Source of the DNA: Lachnospiraceae bacterium
GTDB taxonomy: Bacteria; Bacillota; Clostridia; Lachnospirales; Lachnospiraceae
DNA: 54,275 bases
Assembly: GCA_017469935.1 (NCBI GenBank)
Contig: JAFUFL010000030.1
Span: 1 to 54,275, forward strand
Direction of reading: 5' to 3'
Part shown: positions 41,107 to 49,245 of the stretch, in pieces
Layout of the letters: the number at the start of each line of letters is the position of its first letter
Numbering within the stretch: the stretch's first letter is position 1
Notes under the pieces: model-generated
Told to the model about the DNA's origin: nothing
Database searches by the model: none
What the model saw: only the letters and a program-made list of their open reading frames with translations
Made by a program: the position numbers and the translations under genes

Positions 41107-41316
41107 ATACATCCTTTCCGAAAAGCTGACGGGCAGGGAATAGATCGGCTCCCTGTGTGATTCAAAATCTGTATTACGTTCCTATTTTAACATCAATCCA
41201 TAAGTAAAACGTTATTAATTTCGAAAAAAATCCGGCTAAACAGCAGATTCAGCTGGAATAACAGGGAATTTACGAAATCAATAAGCTTTTACTTTTGAAA
41301 TGATTTGAAAGCCTTA

Positions 41317-41346
41317 TTGGAAGGTTAATTCCAAAAACTTTACAAT
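41317..41346 (+). promoter_or_regulatory. Promoter and palindrome for the 2-hydroxyacyl-CoA operon
   Basis: TTGGAA (41317-41322) as -35, 18-nt spacer and TACAAT (41341-41346) as -10. The palindrome TTGGAA-GGTTAA-TTCCAA (41317-41334) covers the -35 and is a good LysR activator or repressor site. The remainder of 41107-41316 is AT-rich with no gene. Confidence 0.6.
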
Positions 41347-41364
41347 ATTGTTAAATAAAAAACA

Positions 41365-41398
41365 CACTCCGCGCAGAGCGGAGTGGCAAACACTCCGC
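41365..41398 (+). other. Leader hairpin with a third copy of one arm
   Basis: CACTCCGC (41365-41372), GCAGA, GCGGAGTG (41378-41385), followed by another CACTCCGC (41391-41398). The middle arm can pair with either side, so two structures compete in the 5' leader. Confidence 0.55.
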
Positions 41399-41468
41399 AA
41401 AGGGGGCACGGAGCAGATCTTTTCTCAGGCTCGCAGGCGCGGAAACAGCAACCGGAAGGAGGAAACAG

Positions 41469-42704
41469 ATGAGGAAGGCACTGGAAGGAATCAAAGTAAT
41501 TCAGCTCGCAAACTTTATCGCAGCTGCAGCAACGGGACGTTATCTCGCCGACCACGGCGCAGACGTCATCCTGGTTGAGTCCCCTAAGGGCGACCCGATC
41601 CGCTACACACAGGAGCAGGAGGGACGTCCCCAGAATATCAAAGAGAATGTGGCATGGGAGTACCTCAACGGAAACAAGCGCTGCATCTCGATCAACACCA
41701 AGACAGAAGAAGGCAAAGAGGCTCTCTTTAAGCTCCTCGACGGCGCGGATGTTCTTCTCACAAACTGGAGACTGGGCGCTCTGCAGAGAGCAGGCCTTGA
41801 CTATGAGACCCTCAAAGAGAGATATCCCAAGCTCGTTTACGCTATGATCCTCGGCTACGGCAAGACCGGTCCCGACAAGGATCTGCCCGGCTACGATTTC
41901 ACCGCGTTCTTCGGAAGAGGCGGCTACACACAGAACCTTCGCCGCAGAGGAAATGACCCCATCACCATGATCCCCGGCCTGGGCGACAACAACGTAGGCC
42001 TGATGCTTGCCATGGGTATCATCACCGCTCTGTACAACAGACAGTTCACCGGCAAGGGTGATTTCGTCACAACGAGCCTTTACGAGACCGCAATCTTCAA
42101 CATGTCCATGATGCTCCTCGGCGTTCAGTATGACGGCCAGGCGCACGACTATCCGATCTCGATCTATGACAACAAGAACCCCTTCAACGGCGCATACCGC
42201 ACATCCGATGACCGTATCATCCAGTGCGCATGCCCTGACTACAACGTAAGATTCGAGCAGTTCCTCAAGACCATCGGCAGACAGGACCTGATCGACTGCG
42301 GCAAGTACTATCCTCAGTCTGACATGCTCGCAAAGGGCCTGATCAAGGAGTTTATGGATGAGATCCAGAAGACTTTCCTCGAGCACGACGTCAAGGAGAT
42401 GGATGAGATCCTCAGAAAGGGCGACATCCCTCACAGCATCGCGTACAGCTGGGATGACATCATGAACGATCCTCAGGCACACGCCGTCGGCGCTTTCTAC
42501 GATGTCACATGCCCCAACGGCGTAGTCCGCAAGGCAACCCACACGCCTGTCCGTCTTGAGTCCGAAGGCGAGATCGACGGCAGGACCGCTCCCATGATCG
42601 GCGAGCAGGGCCGCGAGATCCTTGAGGAGATCGGCTACTCCGAAGAGAAGATCAATCAGATGCTGGAAGACGGTTCCCTCTACATCTGGCAGGACAAGGA
42701 ATAA
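41469..42704 (+). CDS. hadA: Family III CoA-transferase, 2-hydroxyacyl type (HadA/FldA-like)
   Basis: A CaiB/BaiF CoA-transferase of 411 residues. It would move CoA from an acyl-CoA to an (R)-2-hydroxy acid, the first step before dehydration. VIQLANFIAAAATGRYLADHGADVILVE (about 10-37), then NGNKRCISINTKTEEGKEAL and LGYGKTGPDKDLPGYDFTAFFGRGG are family blocks; the Asp of GYDF (about 143) is the likely catalytic residue. Length and order of genes match HadA of Clostridioides difficile and FldA of C. sporogenes. Whether the substrate is hydroxyisocaproate or an aryllactate cannot be decided. Codons are strongly biased (CTC, ATC, AAG), which fits high expression. AGGAGG precedes the ATG. Confidence 0.92.
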   Translation: MRKALEGIKVIQLANFIAAAATGRYLADHGADVILVESPKGDPIRYTQEQEGRPQNIKENVAWEYLNGNKRCISINTKTEEGKEALFKLLDGADVLLTNWRLGALQRAGLDYETLKERYPKLVYAMILGYGKTGPDKDLPGYDFTAFFGRGGYTQNLRRRGNDPITMIPGLGDNNVGLMLAMGIITALYNRQFTGKGDFVTTSLYETAIFNMSMMLLGVQYDGQAHDYPISIYDNKNPFNGAYRTSDDRIIQCACPDYNVRFEQFLKTIGRQDLIDCGKYYPQSDMLAKGLIKEFMDEIQKTFLEHDVKEMDEILRKGDIPHSIAYSWDDIMNDPQAHAVGAFYDVTCPNGVVRKATHTPVRLESEGEIDGRTAPMIGEQGREILEEIGYSEEKINQMLEDGSLYIWQDKE

Positions 42705-42711
42705 GCAGACA

Positions 42712-43491
42712 ATGTATACATTCGGAATTGATATCGGATCGACCACTTCGAAATGCGTAGTCATGGAAGATGGTCAAAATATCGTCGGCTCCTCACTCCT
42801 TGTGGGGGGCATAGGGACGAAGAGCCCCGAGCTGGCAGTCAGCCAGGCCCTGGAGGCGGCAGGCGTCACATGGGACGACCTGTCGGCGACCGCGGCTACT
42901 GGCTACGGACGAAACCGCTATGAGAACGCGGATTATAACGTCAGCGAGCTGTCCTGTCACGGACTGGGCGCGCACCACATCTTCCCGACTGTCCGCACGA
43001 TCATCGACATCGGGGGACAGGACGCCAAGGTGATCTCACTGGACGAAAAAGGCCGCATGAACAACTTCCTTATGAACGACAAGTGCGCGGCCGGAACCGG
43101 GAGATTTCTCGATGTGATGGCGAATATCCTGGTCGTGCCGGTGGACGAATTCGCGGCCTACTGCGAGAAGTCCGACAACCCGGCACAGATCTCCAGCACC
43201 TGCACGGTGTTTGCGGAGAGCGAAGTGATCAGCCAGCTGGCCAACGGCGTGAATATGGAAGACCTGATCGCGGGCATCTGCAGCAGCGTGGCAGTCCGCG
43301 TGGGAAACCTGGCAAAGCGCATCAATATAGTTCCGGATGTCTGTATGAGCGGAGGCGTTGCGCAGAACGCAGGCGTCAGAAATGCTCTGTCGCAGAGTAT
43401 CGGGCATCCTATTTTATTCTCTCCTAAAGCCCAGTTATTCGGAGCGATCGGCGCAGCGCTGTATGCATATCAGAAACAAGTCAAGAAATAA
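42712..43491 (+). CDS. hadI: Dehydratase activator ATPase (HadI/FldI-like)
   Basis: A 259-residue BadF/BcrA-type ATPase that injects a high-energy electron into the dehydratase. TFGIDIGSTTSKCVVMEDG at the N-terminus is the ASKHA nucleotide loop; IIDIGGQDAKVISLDEKG (about 101) is the second phosphate loop. Cys125 (NDKCAAGTGRFLD) and Cys164 (SSTCTVFAESEVIS) are the cluster ligands that bridge the homodimer, matching Cys127 and Cys166 of the glutaconate activator. The start ATG 42712 is 8 nt after the hadA stop; the ribosome site AAGGA is weak and within hadA, so translation is probably coupled. Confidence 0.95.
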   Translation: MYTFGIDIGSTTSKCVVMEDGQNIVGSSLLVGGIGTKSPELAVSQALEAAGVTWDDLSATAATGYGRNRYENADYNVSELSCHGLGAHHIFPTVRTIIDIGGQDAKVISLDEKGRMNNFLMNDKCAAGTGRFLDVMANILVVPVDEFAAYCEKSDNPAQISSTCTVFAESEVISQLANGVNMEDLIAGICSSVAVRVGNLAKRINIVPDVCMSGGVAQNAGVRNALSQSIGHPILFSPKAQLFGAIGAALYAYQKQVKK

Positions 43492-43567
43492 GTACTCCTT
43501 CAGCACCACGCGCCTGAAATACTTCGCATTTGAGACTGAGGGCGTCCGGAGACGCGGCGCGTCTTCT

Positions 43568-43593
43568 CCGGGGTGCCGGACATACCGGGGTGC
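43568..43593 (-). repeat. Degenerate pair of 17-bp repeat units in the had operon
   Basis: CCGGGGTGC at 43568 and 43585, exactly 17 bp apart, within TCTCCGGGGTGCCGGACATA. The core is worn (CTCCGGGG instead of CTCTGGGG). It lies in the 130-nt gap before hadB. Confidence 0.6.
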
Positions 43594-43621
43594 TGAACAT
43601 ATACAGAAAGGAAAGATCGAT

Positions 43622-44848
43622 ATGGCAGAAGAAGTTAAGAAAAAACGCCCGCCGCTGGATCCCAATTCAGCAAAGGCAAGACTTGGAAAGATCGCCGCAG
43701 AAGCTTATTCTTCAGCGCAGGCCGCTAAGGAACGCGGTGAGATGGTAGGCTGGTGCTCCAGTAACTTCCCTGTGGAAATTCCCGAGACTCTCGGCCTGGC
43801 CGTAGTCTATCCCGAGAACCAGGCAGCAGGCATCGCGGCGCGCGGCGCCGGCGAGCGCATGTGCAACATCTCCGAGGCAGACGGCTACTCCAACGACATC
43901 TGCGCCTATGCGAGAATCAGCCTCGCATACGCCAAGGTTAAGAGCGCTCCGGAGCAGGATATGCCCCAGCCGGATTTCCTCCTCTGTTGCAACAATATCT
44001 GCAACTGCATGATCAAGTGGTATGAGAACCTGGCAAAGGAACTGAACATCCCCATGATCATGATCGATATCCCCTTCAACCCTGACTATGAGGTATCCGA
44101 CGCGCAGGTCGCTTACGTTCGCGACCAGTTCCGCGCGGCGATCGCCCAGCTCGAAGAGATCACAGGCAAGAAGTGGAGCGAAGAGAAGTACAACGAAGTC
44201 AGAGAGATCAGCGGCAGGACCAGCCGCGCATGGCTCAAGGCTACAGCCTGCGCGCACTATGAGCCCTCACCTTTCAACGGTTTCGACCTGCTCAACCACA
44301 TGGCAGTCATGGTCACCGCCCGCGGCAAGCTTGAAGCGGCGGAAGCTATGGAGAAGCTCTATGAGGAGTATGAGGAGAACCACGCAAAGGGTGTCAGCAC
44401 ATTCCGCACAGAGGAAAAATACAGGATCATGTTCGAAGGCATCGCATGCTGGCCTTGGCTTCGCGTGACATCCACCGGTCTTAAGAGCAGAGGCATCAAC
44501 ATGGTCACGACCATTTATGCCGACGCTTTCGGATTCATTTATGACGACTTTGACGATATGTGCCGCGCGTACTGCAAGGTGCCTAACGCCATCAATCTCG
44601 AGTATGCACGCGACAAGCGCGTTGCGCTGTGCAAGAACAACAAGGTCGAGGGACTTTTGGTCCACACCAACCGCAGCTGCAAGCTCTGGAGCGGATTCAT
44701 GTATGAGATGAGCCGCCAGATCGGCGAAGAGTGCGATATCCCGGTGGCAAGTTTCGACGGCGACCAGGCAGATCCCAGAAACTTCTCCGAGGCACAGTAC
44801 GACACCCGCGTTCAGGGACTCATGGAGATTATGGAAGCACGGAAGTGA
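43622..44848 (+). CDS. hadB: 2-hydroxyacyl-CoA dehydratase subunit B (HadB/FldB-like)
   Basis: A 408-residue dehydratase subunit, the same length as C. difficile HadB. It removes water from (R)-2-hydroxyacyl-CoA through a ketyl radical mechanism at a [4Fe-4S] cluster. VGWCSSNFPVEIPETLGLAVVYPENQ (Cys about 45) and FLLCCNNICNCMIKWYENLA (Cys about 122-128) are the conserved blocks. LVHTNRSCKLWSGFMYEM (about 345) and DIPVASFDGDQADPRNFSEAQYDTRV complete the HgdB-type fold. AAGGAAAG precedes ATG 43622; the long frame from 43358 overlaps hadI and is not used. A 130-nt gap after hadI carries the degenerate repeat pair. Confidence 0.95.
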   Translation: MAEEVKKKRPPLDPNSAKARLGKIAAEAYSSAQAAKERGEMVGWCSSNFPVEIPETLGLAVVYPENQAAGIAARGAGERMCNISEADGYSNDICAYARISLAYAKVKSAPEQDMPQPDFLLCCNNICNCMIKWYENLAKELNIPMIMIDIPFNPDYEVSDAQVAYVRDQFRAAIAQLEEITGKKWSEEKYNEVREISGRTSRAWLKATACAHYEPSPFNGFDLLNHMAVMVTARGKLEAAEAMEKLYEEYEENHAKGVSTFRTEEKYRIMFEGIACWPWLRVTSTGLKSRGINMVTTIYADAFGFIYDDFDDMCRAYCKVPNAINLEYARDKRVALCKNNKVEGLLVHTNRSCKLWSGFMYEMSRQIGEECDIPVASFDGDQADPRNFSEAQYDTRVQGLMEIMEARK

Positions 44849-44926
44849 TAAAAACGCTATTTTGACGGCCGCCGTGCGGCCTGACAGCGCAGCACTGACA
44901 CCACTTTCCGTAAAAAGGAGGAATAA

Positions 44927-46045
44927 ATGAACAAACAGGAATTACTCGCCTGCTTCCATGAGGCTGCAACAAGCCCCCGGAAGCTGATGGACAAATATTT
45001 GGCAGAAGGCCGCAAGGTGGTCCTGACAGCACCTGTCTACACACCCGAAGAGATCATCCACGCAATGGGCATGGTCCCCATGGGCGTATGGGGCGCTGAC
45101 ATTCAGATCAACGAGGCCAAAAAATACTTCCCGGCATTTATCTGCACGATCATGCAGAGCATTGTCGAGCTGGGCGTAAAGGGCGCCTACGACGGGGCGT
45201 CCGCGATCGTGATCCCCAGCCTCTGCGATTCCCTTAAGGTCATCGGACAGAACTGGAAATACGCGGTCAAGGGCATTCCCTTCATCGCCATGACCTATCC
45301 CCAGAACAGAAAGCCCGCTTTCGGCCACGCTTTCACAAAGGCCGGTTACGAGTACGTGATCAAGGGCCTCGAGGATGCGACCGGACTTAAGTTTGAGGAT
45401 GAGAAACTCGCAGAGTCCATCGAAGTTTACAACGCCCACAACGCGGCGATGAGAGCGCTGGTTCCCGCTCTGGCGGCACACGCCGAGATCACGAGCGCAC
45501 AGAGAAGCGACATCTTCAAGAGCGCCTTCTTCATGAGAAAAGAAGAGCACACAGCTCTCGTAAATGAGCTGCTGGCAATCCTTGACGCAGAGGCAGCTGA
45601 CGAAGGCAAGATCCGCATCATGACCACCGGTATTCTGGCTGACGCGCCCGGACTCCTTGAGATCCTGGACGACAACGGAATGCGCATCGTGTGCGACGAC
45701 GTCGCGGCCGAGAGCAGACAGTACCGCACAGACGCTCCCGCAGAGGGCGAGAGCGCACTGGACCGCCTTGCATCCAAGTTCTGCGCGATGGACAACTGCA
45801 GCCTTCTCTATGACGTAGAGAAAAAGCGCGTGGACAAGATCGTCGAGGACGCCAAGGCAGCGAAGGCGCAGGGCGTACTGGTCCTGATGACCAAGTTCTG
45901 CGATCCCGAGGAATTTGACTATCCTCTGATCAAGCGCGCATGTGACAAGGCGCAGATCCCTTGCGTCCTGATCGAGATCGACCGCCAGATGGTCAACTAC
46001 GAGCAGGCCAGAACTGCGATCGAGACCTTTAAAGATCTGCTGTAA
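44927..46045 (+). CDS. hadC: 2-hydroxyacyl-CoA dehydratase subunit C (HadC/FldC-like)
   Basis: The partner subunit, 372 residues. YLAEGRKVVLTAPVYTPEEIIHAMGMVPMGVWGADIQINEAKKYFPAFICTIMQ (about 21-74) is the HgdB-family N-terminal domain with a cluster Cys. IVIPSLCDSLKVIGQNWKYA (about 91) gives another, and VLVLMTKFCDPEEFDYPLIKRACDKAQIPCVLIEIDRQM near 318 is the C-terminal cluster region. It forms a heterodimer with HadB, each subunit holding one [4Fe-4S] cluster. AAGGAGG precedes the ATG, 78 nt after hadB. Confidence 0.95.
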   Translation: MNKQELLACFHEAATSPRKLMDKYLAEGRKVVLTAPVYTPEEIIHAMGMVPMGVWGADIQINEAKKYFPAFICTIMQSIVELGVKGAYDGASAIVIPSLCDSLKVIGQNWKYAVKGIPFIAMTYPQNRKPAFGHAFTKAGYEYVIKGLEDATGLKFEDEKLAESIEVYNAHNAAMRALVPALAAHAEITSAQRSDIFKSAFFMRKEEHTALVNELLAILDAEAADEGKIRIMTTGILADAPGLLEILDDNGMRIVCDDVAAESRQYRTDAPAEGESALDRLASKFCAMDNCSLLYDVEKKRVDKIVEDAKAAKAQGVLVLMTKFCDPEEFDYPLIKRACDKAQIPCVLIEIDRQMVNYEQARTAIETFKDLL

Positions 46046-46148
46046 ACAATCGATTCCATCTGTCGACTAATCTATTCAAAAGCGTCGGTGGCGGGCAGGC
46101 CATCCTGCCCGCGTGATCCGGCCCTATAAGCTTACCGGAGGTACCGGA

Positions 46149-47852
46149 ATGGAACTGGTTCAAAAGACAATCGGCGGATGCCTCAAGGAGACGGCATCTC
46201 GCATCGGACAGCAGACAGCAATTGAATTTGAAGATTGGACCTGCACATGGTCGGAATTTGACGAGGTGACGGACCTTCTGGCGGCGCGCTTTATGACGGC
46301 CTACGGCATTCGGAAGGGCACGCACGCGGGCATCTGGAGCCAGAATTCTCCGGCTTTTGCCCAGGCAGTGCTGGCACTGTACAAGATCGGCGCCGTGGTG
46401 GTCGTCCTCAACGCGGCAAACAGTATAGATGAGATGATCGATCAGCTGGACCGCGCGGACGTGGAAGTTGTTTTCTACGGATCAGGCGCAAGGAACAGCG
46501 TCTTCGATGACATGATCCCGAAGATCCGCAGACAGACGCCCAAGGTCAGGCATTTCCTTCATATCGAAGAGAGGGAGGCCGGCAAATGGCTTCGTCCGGG
46601 GGATTTCTCGGAGAGAAGCAGGAAGAACCTTCCGGTGGAGGAAGTGAGAAAGAATCTCGAGACTCTGTCGGCACAGACGCCCGCCTGCATCATTTTTACA
46701 TCCGGCACGACGTCCAGGGCCAAGCCCGTTGTACTGACGCACTACGGGATCGTAAATGTGAACCTGCATGTGCAGAAGTGCATGCGGTGGACCACGGATG
46801 ACAAGACGGTGGTATCCGTCGCCATGTATCACGGGTTCGGACTTAACACCGCACTGGCGGGAAGCGTCATCGTCGGTATGACCATGCACATCGTCCCGTC
46901 CTTCAGGACACAGGCGGTCTGGGAGGCCATCAGTGATTACCGCTGCACGGTGATGCTGGGCGTTCCCAGCATGTACCTGGCGCTGGTCCGCAAGGAAGGA
47001 AACGAAGTATACGACGGAAGTTCCCTCAGGTCCGGCATCATCGGCGGAAGCGTCATCACAACCGAGGAGTTTAAGGAGATCTGCAGGCGGTTCCCGCAGG
47101 CGCACCTGATTCCCTCTTTTGGCATGACGGAAGCTTCCACGAGCGGCTCTTTCTCGGACTGGGACAACCCGCTTCGCAGCGGAGAAGTCACGGGCGGAGC
47201 CTTCTATGAGGACACGATGGCGAGAGTCCGCGACATTAACACCGGCGAGATCGTCGGCTGGAGTTCGGAAGCGGATCCGGTGGTCAATCCCGACGGGACA
47301 AAAAAGAGAGAGTTCGGAAAGCCCGGCGAGCTGGAGCTGGCAGGATTCAATATTTTCAAAGAGTATTACAAGATGCCCAAGGAGACGGCGGAGACCATGA
47401 CCGAGGACGGATGGCTTAAGACCGGCGACATCGGGTATTTCAATGAATTTGACGAGATCTGCATCACAGGCAGAAGAAAAGAGATGATCATCCGATCCGG
47501 GGAGAATATATCCCCCCGCGAGATCGAAAAAGCGATCATCGAGAGCGGAGTGACGAAAGAGGTCAAGGTCGTGGGCGTCCCTAACGTGTTCACGCAGGAG
47601 GAGATCGCGGCTTGCATCGTCGTCGAGGACGGAAAACAGCTCGACGCCGAGGCGCTCCTCAAATTCCTGAGGTCAAGGCTTTCCTATTTCAAGATTCCGA
47701 AATATATTTTTACATTCCGGGAGCTGCCCATGACAGCGAGCGGAAAGGTACGCCTTGGCGAGCTCAAAGAGATCGCCGCGAAGAACGCAGCGGATGCGGA
47801 CGGACTTAAGGCGGTAGGAACAACGGGTAACTATTTAAAGGCAATACAATAA
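46149..47852 (+). CDS. AMP-forming acyl-CoA ligase of the dehydratase operon
   Basis: A 567-residue ANL-family ligase. The P-loop is PACIIFTSGTTSRAKPVVLTHYGI (about 178-201), the A5 motif is LIPSFGMTEASTSGSF (about 320), and the hinge region is LKTGDIGYFNEFDEICITGRRKEMIIRSGENISPREIEKAI (about 418-458). The last catalytic Lys is in TASGKVRLGELKEI near the C-terminus. GGAGG is 7 nt before ATG 46149; the frame from 46113 starts upstream of the ribosome site. Had and fld loci are primed by CoA transfer; a ligase beside them would supply the first acyl-CoA donor from the free acid, using ATP. That role is inference from position. Confidence 0.92.
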   Translation: MELVQKTIGGCLKETASRIGQQTAIEFEDWTCTWSEFDEVTDLLAARFMTAYGIRKGTHAGIWSQNSPAFAQAVLALYKIGAVVVVLNAANSIDEMIDQLDRADVEVVFYGSGARNSVFDDMIPKIRRQTPKVRHFLHIEEREAGKWLRPGDFSERSRKNLPVEEVRKNLETLSAQTPACIIFTSGTTSRAKPVVLTHYGIVNVNLHVQKCMRWTTDDKTVVSVAMYHGFGLNTALAGSVIVGMTMHIVPSFRTQAVWEAISDYRCTVMLGVPSMYLALVRKEGNEVYDGSSLRSGIIGGSVITTEEFKEICRRFPQAHLIPSFGMTEASTSGSFSDWDNPLRSGEVTGGAFYEDTMARVRDINTGEIVGWSSEADPVVNPDGTKKREFGKPGELELAGFNIFKEYYKMPKETAETMTEDGWLKTGDIGYFNEFDEICITGRRKEMIIRSGENISPREIEKAIIESGVTKEVKVVGVPNVFTQEEIAACIVVEDGKQLDAEALLKFLRSRLSYFKIPKYIFTFRELPMTASGKVRLGELKEIAAKNAADADGLKAVGTTGNYLKAIQ

Positions 47853-47878
47853 AGGCAATTCAAAAAGGAAAAAAAACT

Positions 47879-49021
47879 ATGAAGAGTGCGTTTTTTAACG
47901 AAGATCACGAATCGATCCGCGAGATGGCCCAGCAGTTTGCGGAAGGCACACTGGCCGGCATCGCAGGCGAGATTGACAAGACCAACGTATTTCCGGAAGA
48001 AGTTGTCCAGGAGATGGCGGAACTCGGATTCTACGGCCTGAAGATTCCGGAGGAGTACGGCGGACTGGGCCTCGACATGCGCAGCTATGTCTGTGTTATG
48101 GAAGAAGTCGCTAAGAAGTGCGCGACAGCTACGCTGTTCATCTCTTCCGCGAACTCCCTGTCCACACAGCCGATCCTTCTGTCCGGAACAGAAGAGCAGA
48201 AGGCCAAATATCTTCCCGGCGTTGCTGACGGAAGCGTCAAGATCTCCTTCGCTCTGACCGAGCCCAACGCAGGTTCCGATGCAGGCTCCCTCAAGACAAA
48301 GGCAGTCAAGGACGGCGACAGCTACATCCTCAACGGCGTAAAGTGCTTCATCACAATGGCTCCCATCGCGGATTATCACATCGTCTATGCTAAGACGGAT
48401 CCGGATAAGGGCACAAAGGGCATCAGCGCATTCATCGTCTCCAAGGATCTGCCCGGCGTATCCGTAGGCAAGCACGAGGAGAAGATGGGCCAGCACGGCG
48501 TTCCGGTCAGCGATCTGGTACTGGAAGATGTCCGCGTTCCCGCAGACTGCCTGCTCGGCAAGGAGAACATGGGCTTCATCAACGCTATGAAGACTCTGAA
48601 CGTAGGCCGTGTCGGCGTCGCTTCCATGGCGCTGGGCATCGCGCAGGAAGCTCTGGATCTGGCTGTTGAGCACACCAAGAACCGCATTCAGTTCGGCAAG
48701 CCTCTTTGCAAGAACCAGGCGCTGGCATTCATGATGGCTGATATGGAGACCAAGCTCAACGCGGCAAGAAACCTTGTCTACAACGCAGCATGGCTCATGG
48801 ACAACAAGGAAGATGCCACCAAGGCCGCCTCCATGGCAAAATATTTCACAACCGAAGCTGCGATCGAGATCGTCAACAAGTCTCTGCAGCTGCACGGCGG
48901 CTATGGCTATTCTCAGGAGTACGAGATCGAGCGCCTGTATCGTGACGTCCGCATCACTTCCATCTATGAAGGAAGCTCCCAGGTACAGCAGATGGTCATT
49001 TCCGGAGCACTGCTCAGATAA
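47879..49021 (+). CDS. Acyl-CoA dehydrogenase (AcdB-like)
   Basis: An FAD acyl-CoA dehydrogenase of 380 residues. SFALTEPNAGSDAGSL (about 122-137) is the first family signature, GVKCFITMAPIADYHIVYAKT follows, and QLHGGYGYSQEYEIERLYRDVRITSIYEGSSQVQQ (about 337-371) is the C-terminal signature, with the catalytic Glu expected in YEGSS. In had and fld pathways this enzyme reduces the 2-enoyl-CoA to the saturated acyl-CoA with electron transfer flavoprotein. No etfA or etfB gene follows here, unlike C. difficile, so these must be encoded elsewhere. AAGG precedes the ATG, 27 nt after the ligase. Confidence 0.95.
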   Translation: MKSAFFNEDHESIREMAQQFAEGTLAGIAGEIDKTNVFPEEVVQEMAELGFYGLKIPEEYGGLGLDMRSYVCVMEEVAKKCATATLFISSANSLSTQPILLSGTEEQKAKYLPGVADGSVKISFALTEPNAGSDAGSLKTKAVKDGDSYILNGVKCFITMAPIADYHIVYAKTDPDKGTKGISAFIVSKDLPGVSVGKHEEKMGQHGVPVSDLVLEDVRVPADCLLGKENMGFINAMKTLNVGRVGVASMALGIAQEALDLAVEHTKNRIQFGKPLCKNQALAFMMADMETKLNAARNLVYNAAWLMDNKEDATKAASMAKYFTTEAAIEIVNKSLQLHGGYGYSQEYEIERLYRDVRITSIYEGSSQVQQMVISGALLR

Positions 49022-49245
49022 TCGGCAGTCAATACGGCTTAAAGCCGGTATAAAAGTCCGCAAAGTGGGAGGCCCTGTGAGGGCAGCCCGCTTGCGGTAC
49101 ACAACTCGCTCTGAGGTATCGGAGAGCTCTGAGGTATCGGAGATCTCGGCATAGAAACCTCATGGCGAGTCCTGAAGGGCGCCACTGCTCATGTCGGGGA
49201 ATCATGAGCAGCGATATATAATAAGCCACCAATAAGGAGGAAAAA
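49022..49245 (+). other. Structured intergenic region before the transporter gene
   Basis: ACTCGC and TGAGGT (49104-49117) pair with ACCTCA and GCGAGT (49157-49170) across a 2-nt internal loop, enclosing two tandem copies of CTCTGAGGTATCGGAGA (18-bp period). A second hairpin, CTGCTCATG with CATGAGCAG (49185-49211), sits 34 nt before the start codon. A GC-rich palindrome at 49060-49097 resembles those at 12861 and 18582. Confidence 0.6.

Noticed and set aside
41340-42764. 474-residue open frame antisense to the CoA-transferase gene
   Set aside because: It is a shadow of strong codon bias (few TTA, CTA or TCA codons in the sense strand). It has no ribosome site and low-complexity Val/Leu/Asp composition.
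47831-49102. 423-residue open frame antisense to the acyl-CoA dehydrogenase gene
   Set aside because: Same cause: sense-strand codon bias with clear sense-strand family motifs.
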